Positions 1 through 10,127 of a stretch of 64,000 bases of DNA are shown in pieces. The DNA is taken from positions 124,001 through 188,000 of the forward strand of contig BGKB01000098.1 of assembly GCA_003116975.1 (NCBI GenBank), given 5' to 3'. Both the position numbers and the translations under genes were made by a program. This DNA comes from Aurantiochytrium sp. KH105. Its lineage: Eukaryota; Sar; Bigyra; Thraustochytrida; Thraustochytriidae. The first letter of the stretch is position 1, and each line of letters begins with the position of its first letter. The notes beneath the pieces were generated by a model. It searched no databases, was not told the origin of the DNA, and saw only the letters and a program-made list of their open reading frames with translations.

Positions 1-907
1 TCATCATGATGGCGGCGGTAAGACGGAGCTGATTTCAACTTGAACTCGACGACAGTCCGTGGCATCGACGACTCGAGCCCGGAGACGCGACAGGTCTCGT
101 CCGCCTCGCCTCGCCGAAGTTCTGCACGGCGTTGTCATCGTCCGATCACCGCCAGCCGGTTTCGCCTCGAGCATCCGCCTCGAGAAGACGTCTGTTCTGC
201 TCTGCTCTGCTCTGCTCTGCGCTGCTCTGCACTGGCCGCGGAGGCCACGTCCAAGACGCGAGCCGAGCCGTGCGCGACGCACGTAATCGGACGCGTACCG
301 CGCCGGCTCGCTCATGCAGGGCTCGCCCCCTGGCTCGCTGCAGGGCTCAGGCTGTTTGTCCCGGCGCGCTGGACACCGCGGCCACTCGCCCGAACAGGGC
401 GCGCACTGGGCTGCGGAGGCCAGGCCACCGCGTCGAATCGCGCAGACAGGCAGGCAGGCAGGCAGTCCGGACAGCTCGCTCGTTTGGCCTCGTCGCGGCG
501 CGTCGCCATCTATATCTATCTAGCACTCGTGCAAGACTGGCCAGCCACCATCCATCTGCGATCGGGCGCTCCGTGTTCTCCTTTTACTGGCTCTTCTTCT
601 TCTTCTTCTTCTTCTTCTTCTTGACTGTGCGAATGCATACCTAGCTGTTTCTGCTCTCGCGTCTGCTGCACACAACAGCAGTTTGACCCTAAACTTCTGC
701 ACACATCAAAAAGCTCTCGCAACTGCTCCTGAATTAGCTCTTGCACCTCGACGAGCAAATCGTGACCAGCACCTCGATTCCTTCATTGCTTACTTATGAT
801 CTCGCACGATTGAAGAGCCGGGCTCGTGTTAGACGCGAGCCGGGCTTGTGTAGTATACATCATACAGAAACGAAGATCATGATCACGGTTTAGAAGTCAT
901 AGATTCG
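1..907. other. Intergenic region with short tandem repeats, no supported gene
   Basis: All six frames are partly open because the DNA is GC-rich, but no frame gives a protein with recognisable domains or natural composition. The stretch holds a CTGCT/CTCTG pentamer tract (about 195-228), a short CAGG tract (about 447-463) and a TTC tract (about 593-621). The right-hand part should be the 3' UTR of the minus-strand DZIP1-like gene that stops at 908. Confidence 0.7.
815..853. repeat. Pair of imperfect direct repeats, 3' UTR of DZIP1-like gene
   Basis: Two copies of a GC-rich element beginning GAGCCGGGCT lie at 815-832 and 837-853. They are 22 nt apart and continue as CGTGTTAG and TGTGTAG. Each copy contains the near-palindrome AGCCGGGCT. 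They fall just downstream of the minus-strand stop codon at 908, so they would be transcribed in the 3' UTR. The function is unknown. Confidence 0.5.
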
Positions 908-3900
908 TCACGACGCGGGAACGCGCACGCGAAGGCGCAGCGTGGCCAGCGGAGTCGCCGTAGCGACACCCACGAGGTTCACGACGAGGCCGCCCGCAGA
1001 GACCGCCGGCAAAACCAAAGAACCCAGCGCCAAGGGCGCCTCCGCGTCCACGTCTGCGCCGGTGTCGCCGCCGTCGTCAACGTTTCGCCCGGCGTCGGCG
1101 AGCGCGAGGCGAAAGTGCAGCTTGCGCGGCGCAGATGAACTCGCCACGCCGAGCATAAAGGTCACGGTCTCGTCGAGGTGGATCGTGGGCGCGTACTCGA
1201 GGCCTGCGCCGGCGCGCGGAGGAAGACTCGCGATCGGTCCCGAGTCCAGAAATTGGACGTCCAGGTGCAGCTGCGTGCGTGGCCCAGGCGCGGTACTCAC
1301 CGCCTTGGATAAAGCTTCCTTCACATTCATCGATTCCAAGGTCACCACCACAGCGCTGTCGGCCTGCGCTCGTCGTGGCAGGCCAAAAAACCACTCCTCC
1401 TCTACATCCTCATCCTCCACTTCAACGTGGTGGCGGTCTTCCTCGCCCTCCATAAGATCATGCTCTCCGTCAAAACGGTCGTCTGCCAACAAAGACGAAG
1501 GCGACGGCACAGCCGAAGACGCAGATGAAGGAGACGCTCGTTTTTTACTCGATAGGCCCATGGCTTCGCCCACATCCTCCGTTCCAAACGTCTCTCCCGG
1601 AGAAAGCATTAGCGACGAGCCCGCAGATACCAGTGAGGGACGACCAGTACTCACAAGCCCGTCAGCGTCAGACTCCCCGCCCACAATCTCGACCTCGCCC
1701 GAGACGCCGCCACGAAAATTCTTGTTCCCGCTCTCGTCGGACTCCAAGTCTGATTCCGCGCGCCCGTACGCGTCTCCAGAAACCTCTCCGAATCCATCCC
1801 CCGAGCTCAAAAGCAGCTGCGCACCACGCGTCGGCTCCTCCGACGACATAGTCAGGGCGCTGCGAGGACTCAACATCGATCGCAAAGGATGTCGCACAGC
1901 CTCGTCGTCAGACTCGGATTCCGAAGCAGACGCAACGTCATTCTCGGACGCCCCATCCATCTTGCGAACCTGACTCTCCTCTTCGTCGTCGCTTGCATCA
2001 TCTTCGCTGGCCTCATCCCCGCTTCTGGCCCTTGGCGACTCCGCACCATCGGTGCTTTGCTGAAATTGGCTGCCACTATCTTCGCTGCTCGCACGCGATC
2101 CTCGGCCATGCCCAGCCTCATGTGGGCTTCCACTCGCGCTGACGCTCAGCTCCAGACTATTCTCAGCCAGTGGAGACGCTGCATCAAGTGTCGTCGTTGG
2201 GCTCAGTTGGGTGCCTTCGTCCGCACTCGATGCGTGTGATGGTTTTTCACCTGGAAAGGAACCTTGCTCCAGGGTGTCCGAACCCTCCAAGGTGTCTTCG
2301 TCAACCTTGAGCTCAGGGACCGTCATCTCGCTCGGTCTGCGTCGAGCCGCTTCCGCGGCCTCCGGATACATTTCAATAAAGGCCTCCAAATCCCACTTGG
2401 CCTTGGCTTGCGCCTGTGTTTCGTTCTTGTGCTGTCTTGCGCTTTCTTCTTCTTCTTCTTCTTCTTCCGAGGCTTCGCCGTAATCATCCTCTTCGTCTTC
2501 GTCGTTTTCGTCATTAACACGTCCATTCGTCTTGCTTCTTGCGTCTTCTTCTTCTTCATTTTCTGATTCCACCTTGCTTCTTGAATCTTCCTCTGTGTCA
2601 GATCCCGTCTTGCTTGCTGCATCTCCCTCGTTAAACATACTTCCTGTATCTTCGTTACCCGAAGCATGACTCTCGTCTTCTTCTTCATCCTCGCTGAGAT
2701 TGCGGGCTCTCGGACCACCTTGCTGACGCTGCACGTTCTCCATCTGCGAATCGTCTCGAGTTTTGCCTTCGTACGCGTCGCTATCCTTGTCGCCGTCAAG
2801 ACTATCAATCTCATTGTCCGCATCGTCATCTGCTTCTTCTTCACTGCCAATGTCCTCCGCCTTGCTTTCCTGAAACGGACGCTGCGGCGATTCTTGCGGA
2901 TCTGCATCGTCTTTCTCCTCGTCAAAATCGGCACCAGAAAACCGCTCCTGAGCCGATTTCTCCTCGAGCGAATCTGTCTCCTGAAACGAGTCAAGTGATG
3001 CGCGAAGAGTTCCGACGTCTTCCATTTCGCTGACTTGTTGCGACACGGTTTCGTCCTCGAGGATACTCTGCTCTTGCTCCTCGGCTTCGTTAACCGCATC
3101 TCCCTGAGCAATTCTGTCCTTTGCTTGCTCACTTTCATAATCATGCACAGATGCATACATGCTATTGTCCAGGCCATCCACATCTTCATCTTCCTCATGC
3201 CAATCACGTGCTCTAAAAGATGCCGCAACATCCGAATGCGGAGCCTCTTGTTTCTCTCCCGCTTGGGGAGGCGGGTCCAGGGAATCGTAAATCAGTGACA
3301 TCTCACTTTCCATATCGTCACGAAGATGCAATTCATCGCGATGATTGACATCACCTTGGACGCGACTGTGCACATCACCTTGAATGGGAATGCGCGATGA
3401 TTTGACTTGTACTTCTTTCTTCTGGAGCACAGAATGAAGACTCTCCTCATCGAGACTGATTCGAACCATGTCAGAGTCATCATCAAAGCTTGTATGCGGG
3501 TATTTCTTCTTGCCGTGCCCGCCTTGACCTGCGAATACCTGGTTAGTCTCAGAGTCGTCATCAAAGTTTGCATGTGAATTCTCTGTCTTAACGTGTCCAC
3601 CTTGATCTGCAAACGTCCGGTTGTCCGCACGTCTTTCGTCGAACGAAAGATTGTCCTCAAAGTCAGACGTCGGCGGCGGCTGTCCGGGCTCGTTAGGCCG
3701 GTGTTGGTGCGCCGATTGTCTTTGTGACTCTTTGCGAAGCCGGCCCAGTTCAGCCTCCGCAATAGCCAGCCTTTCGCGCAAAGAAGACGCGTCTTCAGCT
3801 TCCTTTCGAAATGCTGACAGTCGTGCCTCCATATCCTTCATCATGCGCCAGCTCTGGGCCAGCTCTCGCTCTCGGTCAAACTCCGCTGCTGAAGATAAGC

Positions 3901-4574
3901 GGTCTTTGGGGTCTGACGACGACGGAGACCAAGAAGACCCAGACCCAACCTTTGCAGCGGCAGCAGCGTCTGCCGCAATCGCTTTTGAAGAAACACGAAT
4001 TGCAACACTGCCATCCTCCTTGACGACAAGTCGACGAGCAAGGTCAGGTCGCAACACTTTGAGCGTGGTATCATACTGCGAAATGAGATCGTCCAGCTTC
4101 GATAATTCTTTTCGGAGACGTCGCTTTTGTAGTTTGCGTGCTGTAAAGCGCTCGTGCATCTCCTCTAGATGCGCAAGACCATAATCCACGTTTTGCTGCA
4201 CGGCCTGAGTTTTACGCGCGAGCGCATCTTGACAGTGCGATAGATACTGTGCAGTGTATTGCCCAAGTCTGAATGCCTTGATGACATTTTCGTCCTCTGC
4301 AAGGTTCTCGATGTCTGTTCAACGATGTCAGCGCTCCCCTCCAACGTAATGCATCTCCAAGGTTAATTGCGCCCTTTTCCAAATGTTGGGGTTCGCCCAT
4401 AAACGTACCCTCTTCGTCCTCAAGTCTACCATACAGCACGCTGCCGAGGGTTTTTCGGAGCACTTTCTGCGCCTGGGCAGCTGACTTTGCCTCCTCGGCG
4501 CGCCGCAGGTCAACCTGCTGCACCGATCTCCAGTCCACGCGCCGGTACGGCTGCACAAAGCCAAAGTCTTCCAT
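908..4574 (-). CDS. DZIP1/Iguana-like ciliogenesis protein, two exons (4346..4574 and 908..4314)
   Basis: The first ~120 residues match the Dzip-like N-terminal domain. The block FGFVQPYRRVDWRSVQQVDL is followed, after a junction, by an IKAFRLGQYTAQYLSHCQ block, the counterpart of the FRLAQLTIEYL signature of vertebrate DZIP1. DZIP1 proteins act at the basal body and centriolar satellites in cilium assembly. A coiled coil follows (roughly the next 200 residues), then a ~30-residue tandem duplication around GGHVKTENSHANFDDDS, then about 600 residues of very acidic low complexity. The last ~150 residues are beta-rich and C2-like. The 1097-residue main exon has no cysteine, so the C2H2 finger of DZIP1 is absent. 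The two parts are out of frame. A 31-nt GT-AG segment (4315-4345) would restore frame and give 1211 residues; a one-base frameshift is the alternative. An upstream in-frame ATG at 4751 would add 59 residues. Confidence 0.72.
4315..4345 (-). other. Putative 31-nt intron (or frameshift site) in DZIP1-like gene
   Basis: On the minus strand the segment begins GTTGGA and ends GAACAG. Removing it joins LGDAL and IENLAEDENV in one frame and makes both halves of the Dzip-like N domain contiguous. The donor differs from the GTACGT donor shared by both fumarase introns, and the length is extreme for this kind of genome. A one-base indel is therefore a serious alternative. Confidence 0.45.
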
Positions 4575-5207
4575 GGCAAGAGGACCGTCTTTGCTGTCCT
4601 CTGCGCGCGAGCCGCCGCAGGCGCACCCCCGCCCGCCAGAGCTTGCTCGCCCGCCCAGACCTTCTGGGACTGCCAACTGTTTTAACGTCGGCGGTCCTCC
4701 TGCTTCTTCTTCGCCCCTACCAATGCGATGTCTGGTCTGTCTCTCGCCCAAGTCTTAGGAGAGCCGTTGACTTTTCGTGGGACTCGCGCAGACGATCCGG
4801 GCGGTCTGGGCCACCTTCTTCGACTCGAAGCTTGCCAATGATATTGGGGCTAGCAGAAAGGCGATCCCTTGCCAGCTCGCCCGCTCGCCCGCTCGTCGCC
4901 ACGAGAGCGCGCGCGACGCACGCACAACAAACACTCGTTAGTTTGCTTTTCTAAAGCCCGAATGCTTTGCGAGTTGAGACTACGCCGCCAAGGCAGTGAA
5001 CGCGACGGCACACGTTACCGACCAGAGCAGACTGCAAAGGTGGAGATGCAACGAGTTGCAAAGCCCGAGAAGGCTCGCCGGCCTGAAGAGCAAACATTCG
5101 CAGCAGCAGTGCCTGCGGCACCAACACCAGCACGAGACACCCGGGGACCGACGAGACGCGCTGGCCAACATGCAAGCAATAGGAGCGTTTGCAAAAGAAC
5201 GGTAGAC
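4575..5207. promoter_or_regulatory. Divergent promoter region between DZIP1-like and K+ channel genes
   Basis: About 630 bp separate the two start codons chosen here, on opposite strands. Both coding frames stay open into the region (to 4751 on minus and 4869 on plus). The residues they would add are Arg/Ala/Pro-rich and do not look like folded protein, so this is most likely the two 5' UTRs and a shared promoter. No clear TATA element was seen. Confidence 0.45.
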
Positions 5208-8200
5208 ATGGGTTTTGCACGACGCGTCATGCTCATGCTCGCCATTTACATTCTTATTGCGCTGCCACACGTAGCCCTCGCCATCTCCACATATGGTGAC
5301 CCTTGCAGGACATCCAATGTGTGCGTATGCGATAGCCTCAGTGCAACCGACACCGCCATGGTCGTCAAGGAATTTGGCGTCAATATAAGTCACGCGCAGG
5401 AACTCACGTGGCCGTCACTCTATTTTGGTCGAGAGAGTAACCTCCTTGTCTCCGGTGAGTACATCTACATCAAAGACCCTTACGGAGCCCTCCAGGAAAC
5501 GCACCTTGATGGTTACGGCACCGAAAACTTTGTCAATGCACGCGAGCAAATTCGATTACGCGAAGGTCCATGGCCAACCGGACCCTTCCGCAGCCGCCTT
5601 GACCTTGCTTATGCATATCTCGAAGATCCGTCAAAGGGGATTCATCAGCGAAAATGGTTCGAAGTATGGTTCACAATCGAAGCATTTGCGGTTGATATGG
5701 GCGCGTGGACACCCAACTCGTACAATCGAAGCATTGTCACCATCACGCGCGAAACAGGAATACCTACCGATGAAGCACTTCCCCAACTTGGCGTTGCGAG
5801 GCAAAATGCGACGAGATTCTCCGATATTTCGAGCTCCATCGCCTATGTTGATACCGTTTTCGATGAAGATGGTAGCAATGCCATTGTCTCGAATCCCTCT
5901 GTCGCGGGACGCTACGTAGTGTACTCCAAATTCTATCCTCTTTCGGGGCGAACGCATGCTCTTCTCCATGATCTTGACACAGGTGCAACCAACGCCCTCG
6001 GGGGGTCGTACCCAAGCCTACTCACATCCAGCCAGCTACACGCGCGCGTGGCGTGGCTTGGCGACGCTTCCGCAGGATCCGCAATAGTATTTTGGGTTGA
6101 CACGAGTGCTTCACAATCCCCAACCGAGAGTCTTGTTATCGACATCAATACCACCTTTAGTCTCCTCGAGCTTCCGACGCGGAGAAAGTACGAGGTGCGT
6201 GGAAGCGACATGGATCCCATCAGCGAGAGCGCGCAAATGTTCTTGTGGAACGCCCAGCTCACAGCAACAAGACTTTTCCTTCAAGTTTGCAACACGGCAA
6301 TTTTTGCCTCAAATACAACGTGCAAGCTAGTAAGCTGTGACACCACTGATGGCTGCGCTACACTCTCCTATCTCTTCGAAACTACTTCGGGTCAACTACT
6401 TCGCCTACACGACGCATCTGCAGAGACTGTTCTCTACATACTGGATGACGACATGCACGTAATCGTTGACGCAAGACTCACAGACCAGCAAGGCCTTGTG
6501 TCAGCGATGGGGTGTCTCGTTCCTCGAGATTTGTTTGATTCCTTGGTCGCTGTTACGCTGTATCACGATACGATCCTGGGCATCCAATCCAATGGCTCCG
6601 TCTTTAGCTTTGATCTCGACAAAGACAATGACCAAATCATCGACGGCTTTGACGTGTTCCCCTATGACGGCGCCGAAGCCTTTGATTCAGACAACGATGG
6701 TGTAGGCAATAAGCATGATCTCGTCAATCACTCTTCGTATACGTGCGCATCTTCCGAAGAACTTGGTGCGTGCACCAACGACAGCATCATTCTTTACCTG
6801 TGCTTTGCATTTGCTTTTACTGTATCACTCGGCATTTGTCGCAAATTCACGCTGGGCATTTGGTCTCGTTGGGAAAACATTGCTCAAGGAATTCACTATG
6901 ACGTATTTGTTCGTCATCAGGAGGAGCTGCAAGCCGCCAAACGTCGTGAAGAGGCACAGCAGCGAAACGACAATAATACATCAGGAAAGAAGAAACGCAT
7001 CCGAGGTGAAACGTATGCAAGCCTCATGCCTTCGAACTCGAGCACCTTTTCTGAACAGGATTCTCCGCCTCAGCCCCAAATTCCAGCCATTTCGCCCTCG
7101 CGCTCAAACACAAAAGGAGTACCGGTTCTCGAGGCCGCTGAAGGGCCGCGCGACCACCTCATTCAGTTTCGCCGCTGCCCGGAAATGATGGAGCTCAAAG
7201 AACTTGGATCAGAAATTCTTACTGGCCAAGAGGCTGCCGATACTCTCATGCCAACCTACTTGCAAAAGTGCGGCGCTCTCGTGGAAAAGGTGATGCTCAG
7301 CCAGCATACCACCGCAACGCGAGCCGTCGATGTCGTACGAGGTCTCATCGATCTTTTTGCAGTTATTAGCGTCGTCGTGGCCTTCATCCCGATTACATAC
7401 AGCCATGCTCTTGCCTTGGACGAAGAGACGGTGCGTCTACACGCCAAGCTTGAATGGGTTGACTGGTACATTTCCGCGGGCTTTCTGATGCGCATTATTC
7501 TTGAGCGCTCAAAGCCAGATCTTTCCGTCAACGACTGGACGGGCAGCAAGTTCTGGGTCGAGATCTTGGCTCTTGTCACCATTCCGCCAGGTCTGAAAGA
7601 GTACATGACGAACTTTTACTTTGTGAGCCAAGTGCTCCGGTGCTGTATTGTATTTCGGGTCGCGCGCGCCTACCGCCGCTTCTTCATGGAAAAGCGCCTT
7701 GTTCATGTGCTCATCAACTCACCAGACTACTTCCTGGGTGCTCTCATTATTGGATTCATGATTGTCTGCGCAGGCGCCGTGGCACAATTCGAGGCCGAGT
7801 CGGACCCATCGGGCCTTGCCGATTTTCAAATCTCTCTGTGGTTCTCTGCCGTCACAATCACCACCGTTGGGTATGGCGACTATGCGCCTCTTACCCAGCT
7901 CGGGCGTCTTCTCACCATCTTTATGATGATTTTCGGCGTCGGTCTTGTCGGAACCATCTCGGGCTCCGTCGCAAAGGCTATTCAGACGGTAGGGTCTACG
8001 GAGGAAAAGGTCAAGCAGCTGAAAGCGGACAATCGCGCGCGCTATGAGCAATACAAAGATGTATTTGATCTCAGTGCGCTTGCGTACAACCCAATACTCA
8101 TGTCTGTGGCCCCCGTTTTTATTCGGGGCGAGCTGCGTGCCAGGGCCATGGCTGCCGCCAACAAGCGAACCATAATCTCTGCCATGAGCGACCCGTCCTC

Positions 8201-9860
8201 TCCATCGGCCGGAGGCTTTCTTCATGGACGCGTGAGCTCCATGTGGCCCGAAGCTAATTTCCGGCGCAGATATTCCTCGACGGCGTCGGCCTCATCGGAT
8301 GGGACTGCCCACACACACTCTACTTTCTCCAGCGGATCCTCGTCTCAGCACAAAGCGCCGCAGCAAATGGCATTCCCGATTAACCTCGGGGTAGGTGAGC
8401 TCATTGCTAGCCATGATGGTTGGCGAAACCGCTCATCCCTGAGCCAGACTGCAGCCCACGTACCGCCTCGTCGTCGCGAGGCAGCCATGGAAAAGTTTCT
8501 TGGCCATCTTGCGGACCGCAATGGAGGTTGTCCTCCCAAGGTGCGCATTTTGCTGCTTTTGCAATCATTCCAAATCGATGCGCACCACAAAATGCCAAAC
8601 TTTGCAGAGTTCGCTGGCTCTTTGACGCGTATCATTTGCGAACCGCTGCGCCAAAACGACTCAGTGCTCGAAAAGACCTTTGCTTTGGCTGCCGATGCGC
8701 GACGAAATGCCAAGCCCGCGCCTGGGGCTGACGAAGAAGGCCCACGCGTACCAGATATCGAGCGATACAGCATCGCGGACCCTCTTGACGAGAAGCTGGA
8801 AAAGATGGAAAAGCTGCTCTCGGACCCGCGCTACCAGCTGCTCAAACGAGTCGACTTTGCGCTTCTCCTCAGCGAGCTTACGCTCATTGTTCTTGAGTTT
8901 GAACGCTTGGAAATGGTACAATGGGCATTCCAAAATCTTGCGCCGCGAAAGCACGCGCGTATGCCCAGAGCGGAGCATGTCTCGCAGGCACGGTACAACC
9001 GGGTCAAGTCCTACATTTCTTCGCTTTCGGACGAAGACATGCAAATGTCCCCAGAAGATTTTGTTGACCATATGGAGACAGAAGCCGGCGTGCGTCGAAA
9101 TGGAACGTCCAAGTTTGCTGTGCGTGTCCGTCGCGCCATTGAGCGAATGAAAACGCATCCGCATTTGCTGCAAGCCGCTAGCTCAGAGCCTGCCAACAGT
9201 TCGCAGTCCGCGGAACCCGCTTCGCCCCCGAATGGCCGCCGACGTTCGTTGTTGGGGCGCTTCTTGGTGGCAGGCAGAAGTGTGGCACACAACACGCGGA
9301 CGGGTCCAGGCGCAACCATCACTCCTCTGCCACAAGGAATGAACATGCCTCAAAGTTCGTTTCATCAAGTGACCATGCTTGCTCGTGCGCGTCAGCGCAT
9401 TGTGCGTCAATCTATTCTTGCTGCCGAAAATGGCGAGAATGAAGACGATAGCAGCGAAAAGGTCAAAAATGCGGAGCCTGACACAACCAACCAGGACGTC
9501 ACAGAGAATCTCTCCGAACTTGACGCAAGAGCAAAGGAGGCGGAATTACTTGATAACTTTCCTACAGAAGCAGAGTCTGCAGTAGGAGCAAAGGAGGCGG
9601 AAGTACTTGATAATTTTCCTGCACAAGCAGAGTCTGCAGTAGGAGCAAAGTCTGCGGTAGAAGCTTCCGTGCAGCCTGCCTCGTCACGTACAATGCAACG
9701 TCTCGTTCGAGATTCCGTTCTTCAAATTAACACCCTGGATCACGAACTTACAGAGATTGAGGACGAAACTGATCTCGGCGAAAACATTCAGGCCCCCGCT
9801 GCTGATGCTGCTTTAGACGCCGACAGCGATCCAAAGGCTGACAAGGAAAATGAATTTTAA
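5208..9860 (+). CDS. Voltage-gated-type potassium channel with large secreted-side ectodomain
   Basis: The chosen ATG opens on a classical signal peptide (MGFARRVMLMLAIYILIALP, cleavage near residue 26) and gives 1550 residues. An extended frame to 4869 adds only Arg-rich sequence. Residues 27-465 form a Cys-containing, beta-rich ectodomain with several N-glycosylation sequons. It ends in an Asp-rich calcium-binding stretch like thrombospondin type-3/EF-hand loops (469-505, DLDKDNDQIIDG and DSDNDGVGNKHD). One membrane segment follows at 526-547. After a polar linker comes a six-helix channel: S1 about 712-735, an S4-like helix with Arg every third residue (FRVARAYRR), and a pore loop with the canonical TVGYGD selectivity filter at 886-891, then S6. 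A ~600-residue cytoplasmic tail ends in a duplicated 19-residue unit (AKEAELLDNFP...). Potassium selectivity is secure from the filter. The gating ligand and the role of the ectodomain are unknown. Confidence 0.85.
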   Translation: MGFARRVMLMLAIYILIALPHVALAISTYGDPCRTSNVCVCDSLSATDTAMVVKEFGVNISHAQELTWPSLYFGRESNLLVSGEYIYIKDPYGALQETHLDGYGTENFVNAREQIRLREGPWPTGPFRSRLDLAYAYLEDPSKGIHQRKWFEVWFTIEAFAVDMGAWTPNSYNRSIVTITRETGIPTDEALPQLGVARQNATRFSDISSSIAYVDTVFDEDGSNAIVSNPSVAGRYVVYSKFYPLSGRTHALLHDLDTGATNALGGSYPSLLTSSQLHARVAWLGDASAGSAIVFWVDTSASQSPTESLVIDINTTFSLLELPTRRKYEVRGSDMDPISESAQMFLWNAQLTATRLFLQVCNTAIFASNTTCKLVSCDTTDGCATLSYLFETTSGQLLRLHDASAETVLYILDDDMHVIVDARLTDQQGLVSAMGCLVPRDLFDSLVAVTLYHDTILGIQSNGSVFSFDLDKDNDQIIDGFDVFPYDGAEAFDSDNDGVGNKHDLVNHSSYTCASSEELGACTNDSIILYLCFAFAFTVSLGICRKFTLGIWSRWENIAQGIHYDVFVRHQEELQAAKRREEAQQRNDNNTSGKKKRIRGETYASLMPSNSSTFSEQDSPPQPQIPAISPSRSNTKGVPVLEAAEGPRDHLIQFRRCPEMMELKELGSEILTGQEAADTLMPTYLQKCGALVEKVMLSQHTTATRAVDVVRGLIDLFAVISVVVAFIPITYSHALALDEETVRLHAKLEWVDWYISAGFLMRIILERSKPDLSVNDWTGSKFWVEILALVTIPPGLKEYMTNFYFVSQVLRCCIVFRVARAYRRFFMEKRLVHVLINSPDYFLGALIIGFMIVCAGAVAQFEAESDPSGLADFQISLWFSAVTITTVGYGDYAPLTQLGRLLTIFMMIFGVGLVGTISGSVAKAIQTVGSTEEKVKQLKADNRARYEQYKDVFDLSALAYNPILMSVAPVFIRGELRARAMAAANKRTIISAMSDPSSPSAGGFLHGRVSSMWPEANFRRRYSSTASASSDGTAHTHSTFSSGSSSQHKAPQQMAFPINLGVGELIASHDGWRNRSSLSQTAAHVPPRRREAAMEKFLGHLADRNGGCPPKVRILLLLQSFQIDAHHKMPNFAEFAGSLTRIICEPLRQNDSVLEKTFALAADARRNAKPAPGADEEGPRVPDIERYSIADPLDEKLEKMEKLLSDPRYQLLKRVDFALLLSELTLIVLEFERLEMVQWAFQNLAPRKHARMPRAEHVSQARYNRVKSYISSLSDEDMQMSPEDFVDHMETEAGVRRNGTSKFAVRVRRAIERMKTHPHLLQAASSEPANSSQSAEPASPPNGRRRSLLGRFLVAGRSVAHNTRTGPGATITPLPQGMNMPQSSFHQVTMLARARQRIVRQSILAAENGENEDDSSEKVKNAEPDTTNQDVTENLSELDARAKEAELLDNFPTEAESAVGAKEAEVLDNFPAQAESAVGAKSAVEASVQPASSRTMQRLVRDSVLQINTLDHELTEIEDETDLGENIQAPAADAALDADSDPKADKENEF
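9532..9650 (+). repeat. In-frame 57-bp tandem duplication in K+ channel tail
   Basis: Two copies of a 19-residue unit, AKEAELLDNFPTEAESAVG and AKEAEVLDNFPAQAESAVG, lie back to back and are followed by a partial third copy (AKSAVEA). They encode an acidic disordered tail. The copies have few differences, which suggests recent expansion. Confidence 0.8.
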
Positions 9861-10010
9861 GAGCGAAGAACGAAGAGAAAACGAACTTGTTTCACAGTCC
9901 AACATCCACTTATGTCAGTCGAAAATAGGCCTACTTCTTTTCAATTCTCTCCGTATTTACCTTGAACTCGTCACGAAAGCACATTAGTTCTTACAGGAAC
10001 GAAGCGAGCA

Positions 10011-10016
10011 AATAAA
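10011..10016 (+). terminator. Candidate polyadenylation signal AATAAA after K+ channel gene
   Basis: AATAAA lies 151 nt past the stop codon of the channel gene in A-rich DNA and before the 3' end of the convergent IQ/TPR gene. Whether this organism uses the hexamer is not known from the sequence. Confidence 0.3.
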
Positions 10017-10127
10017 CTCTCGAACGAAAAAGTAATTGAGAGCATGACTTGATGATGCGTGTCCTTTGCTTCTTTCTCCCCCAAGAGAAATCACATTTTG
10101 CAGATGAAGAGAAAACGACCATGCGCA

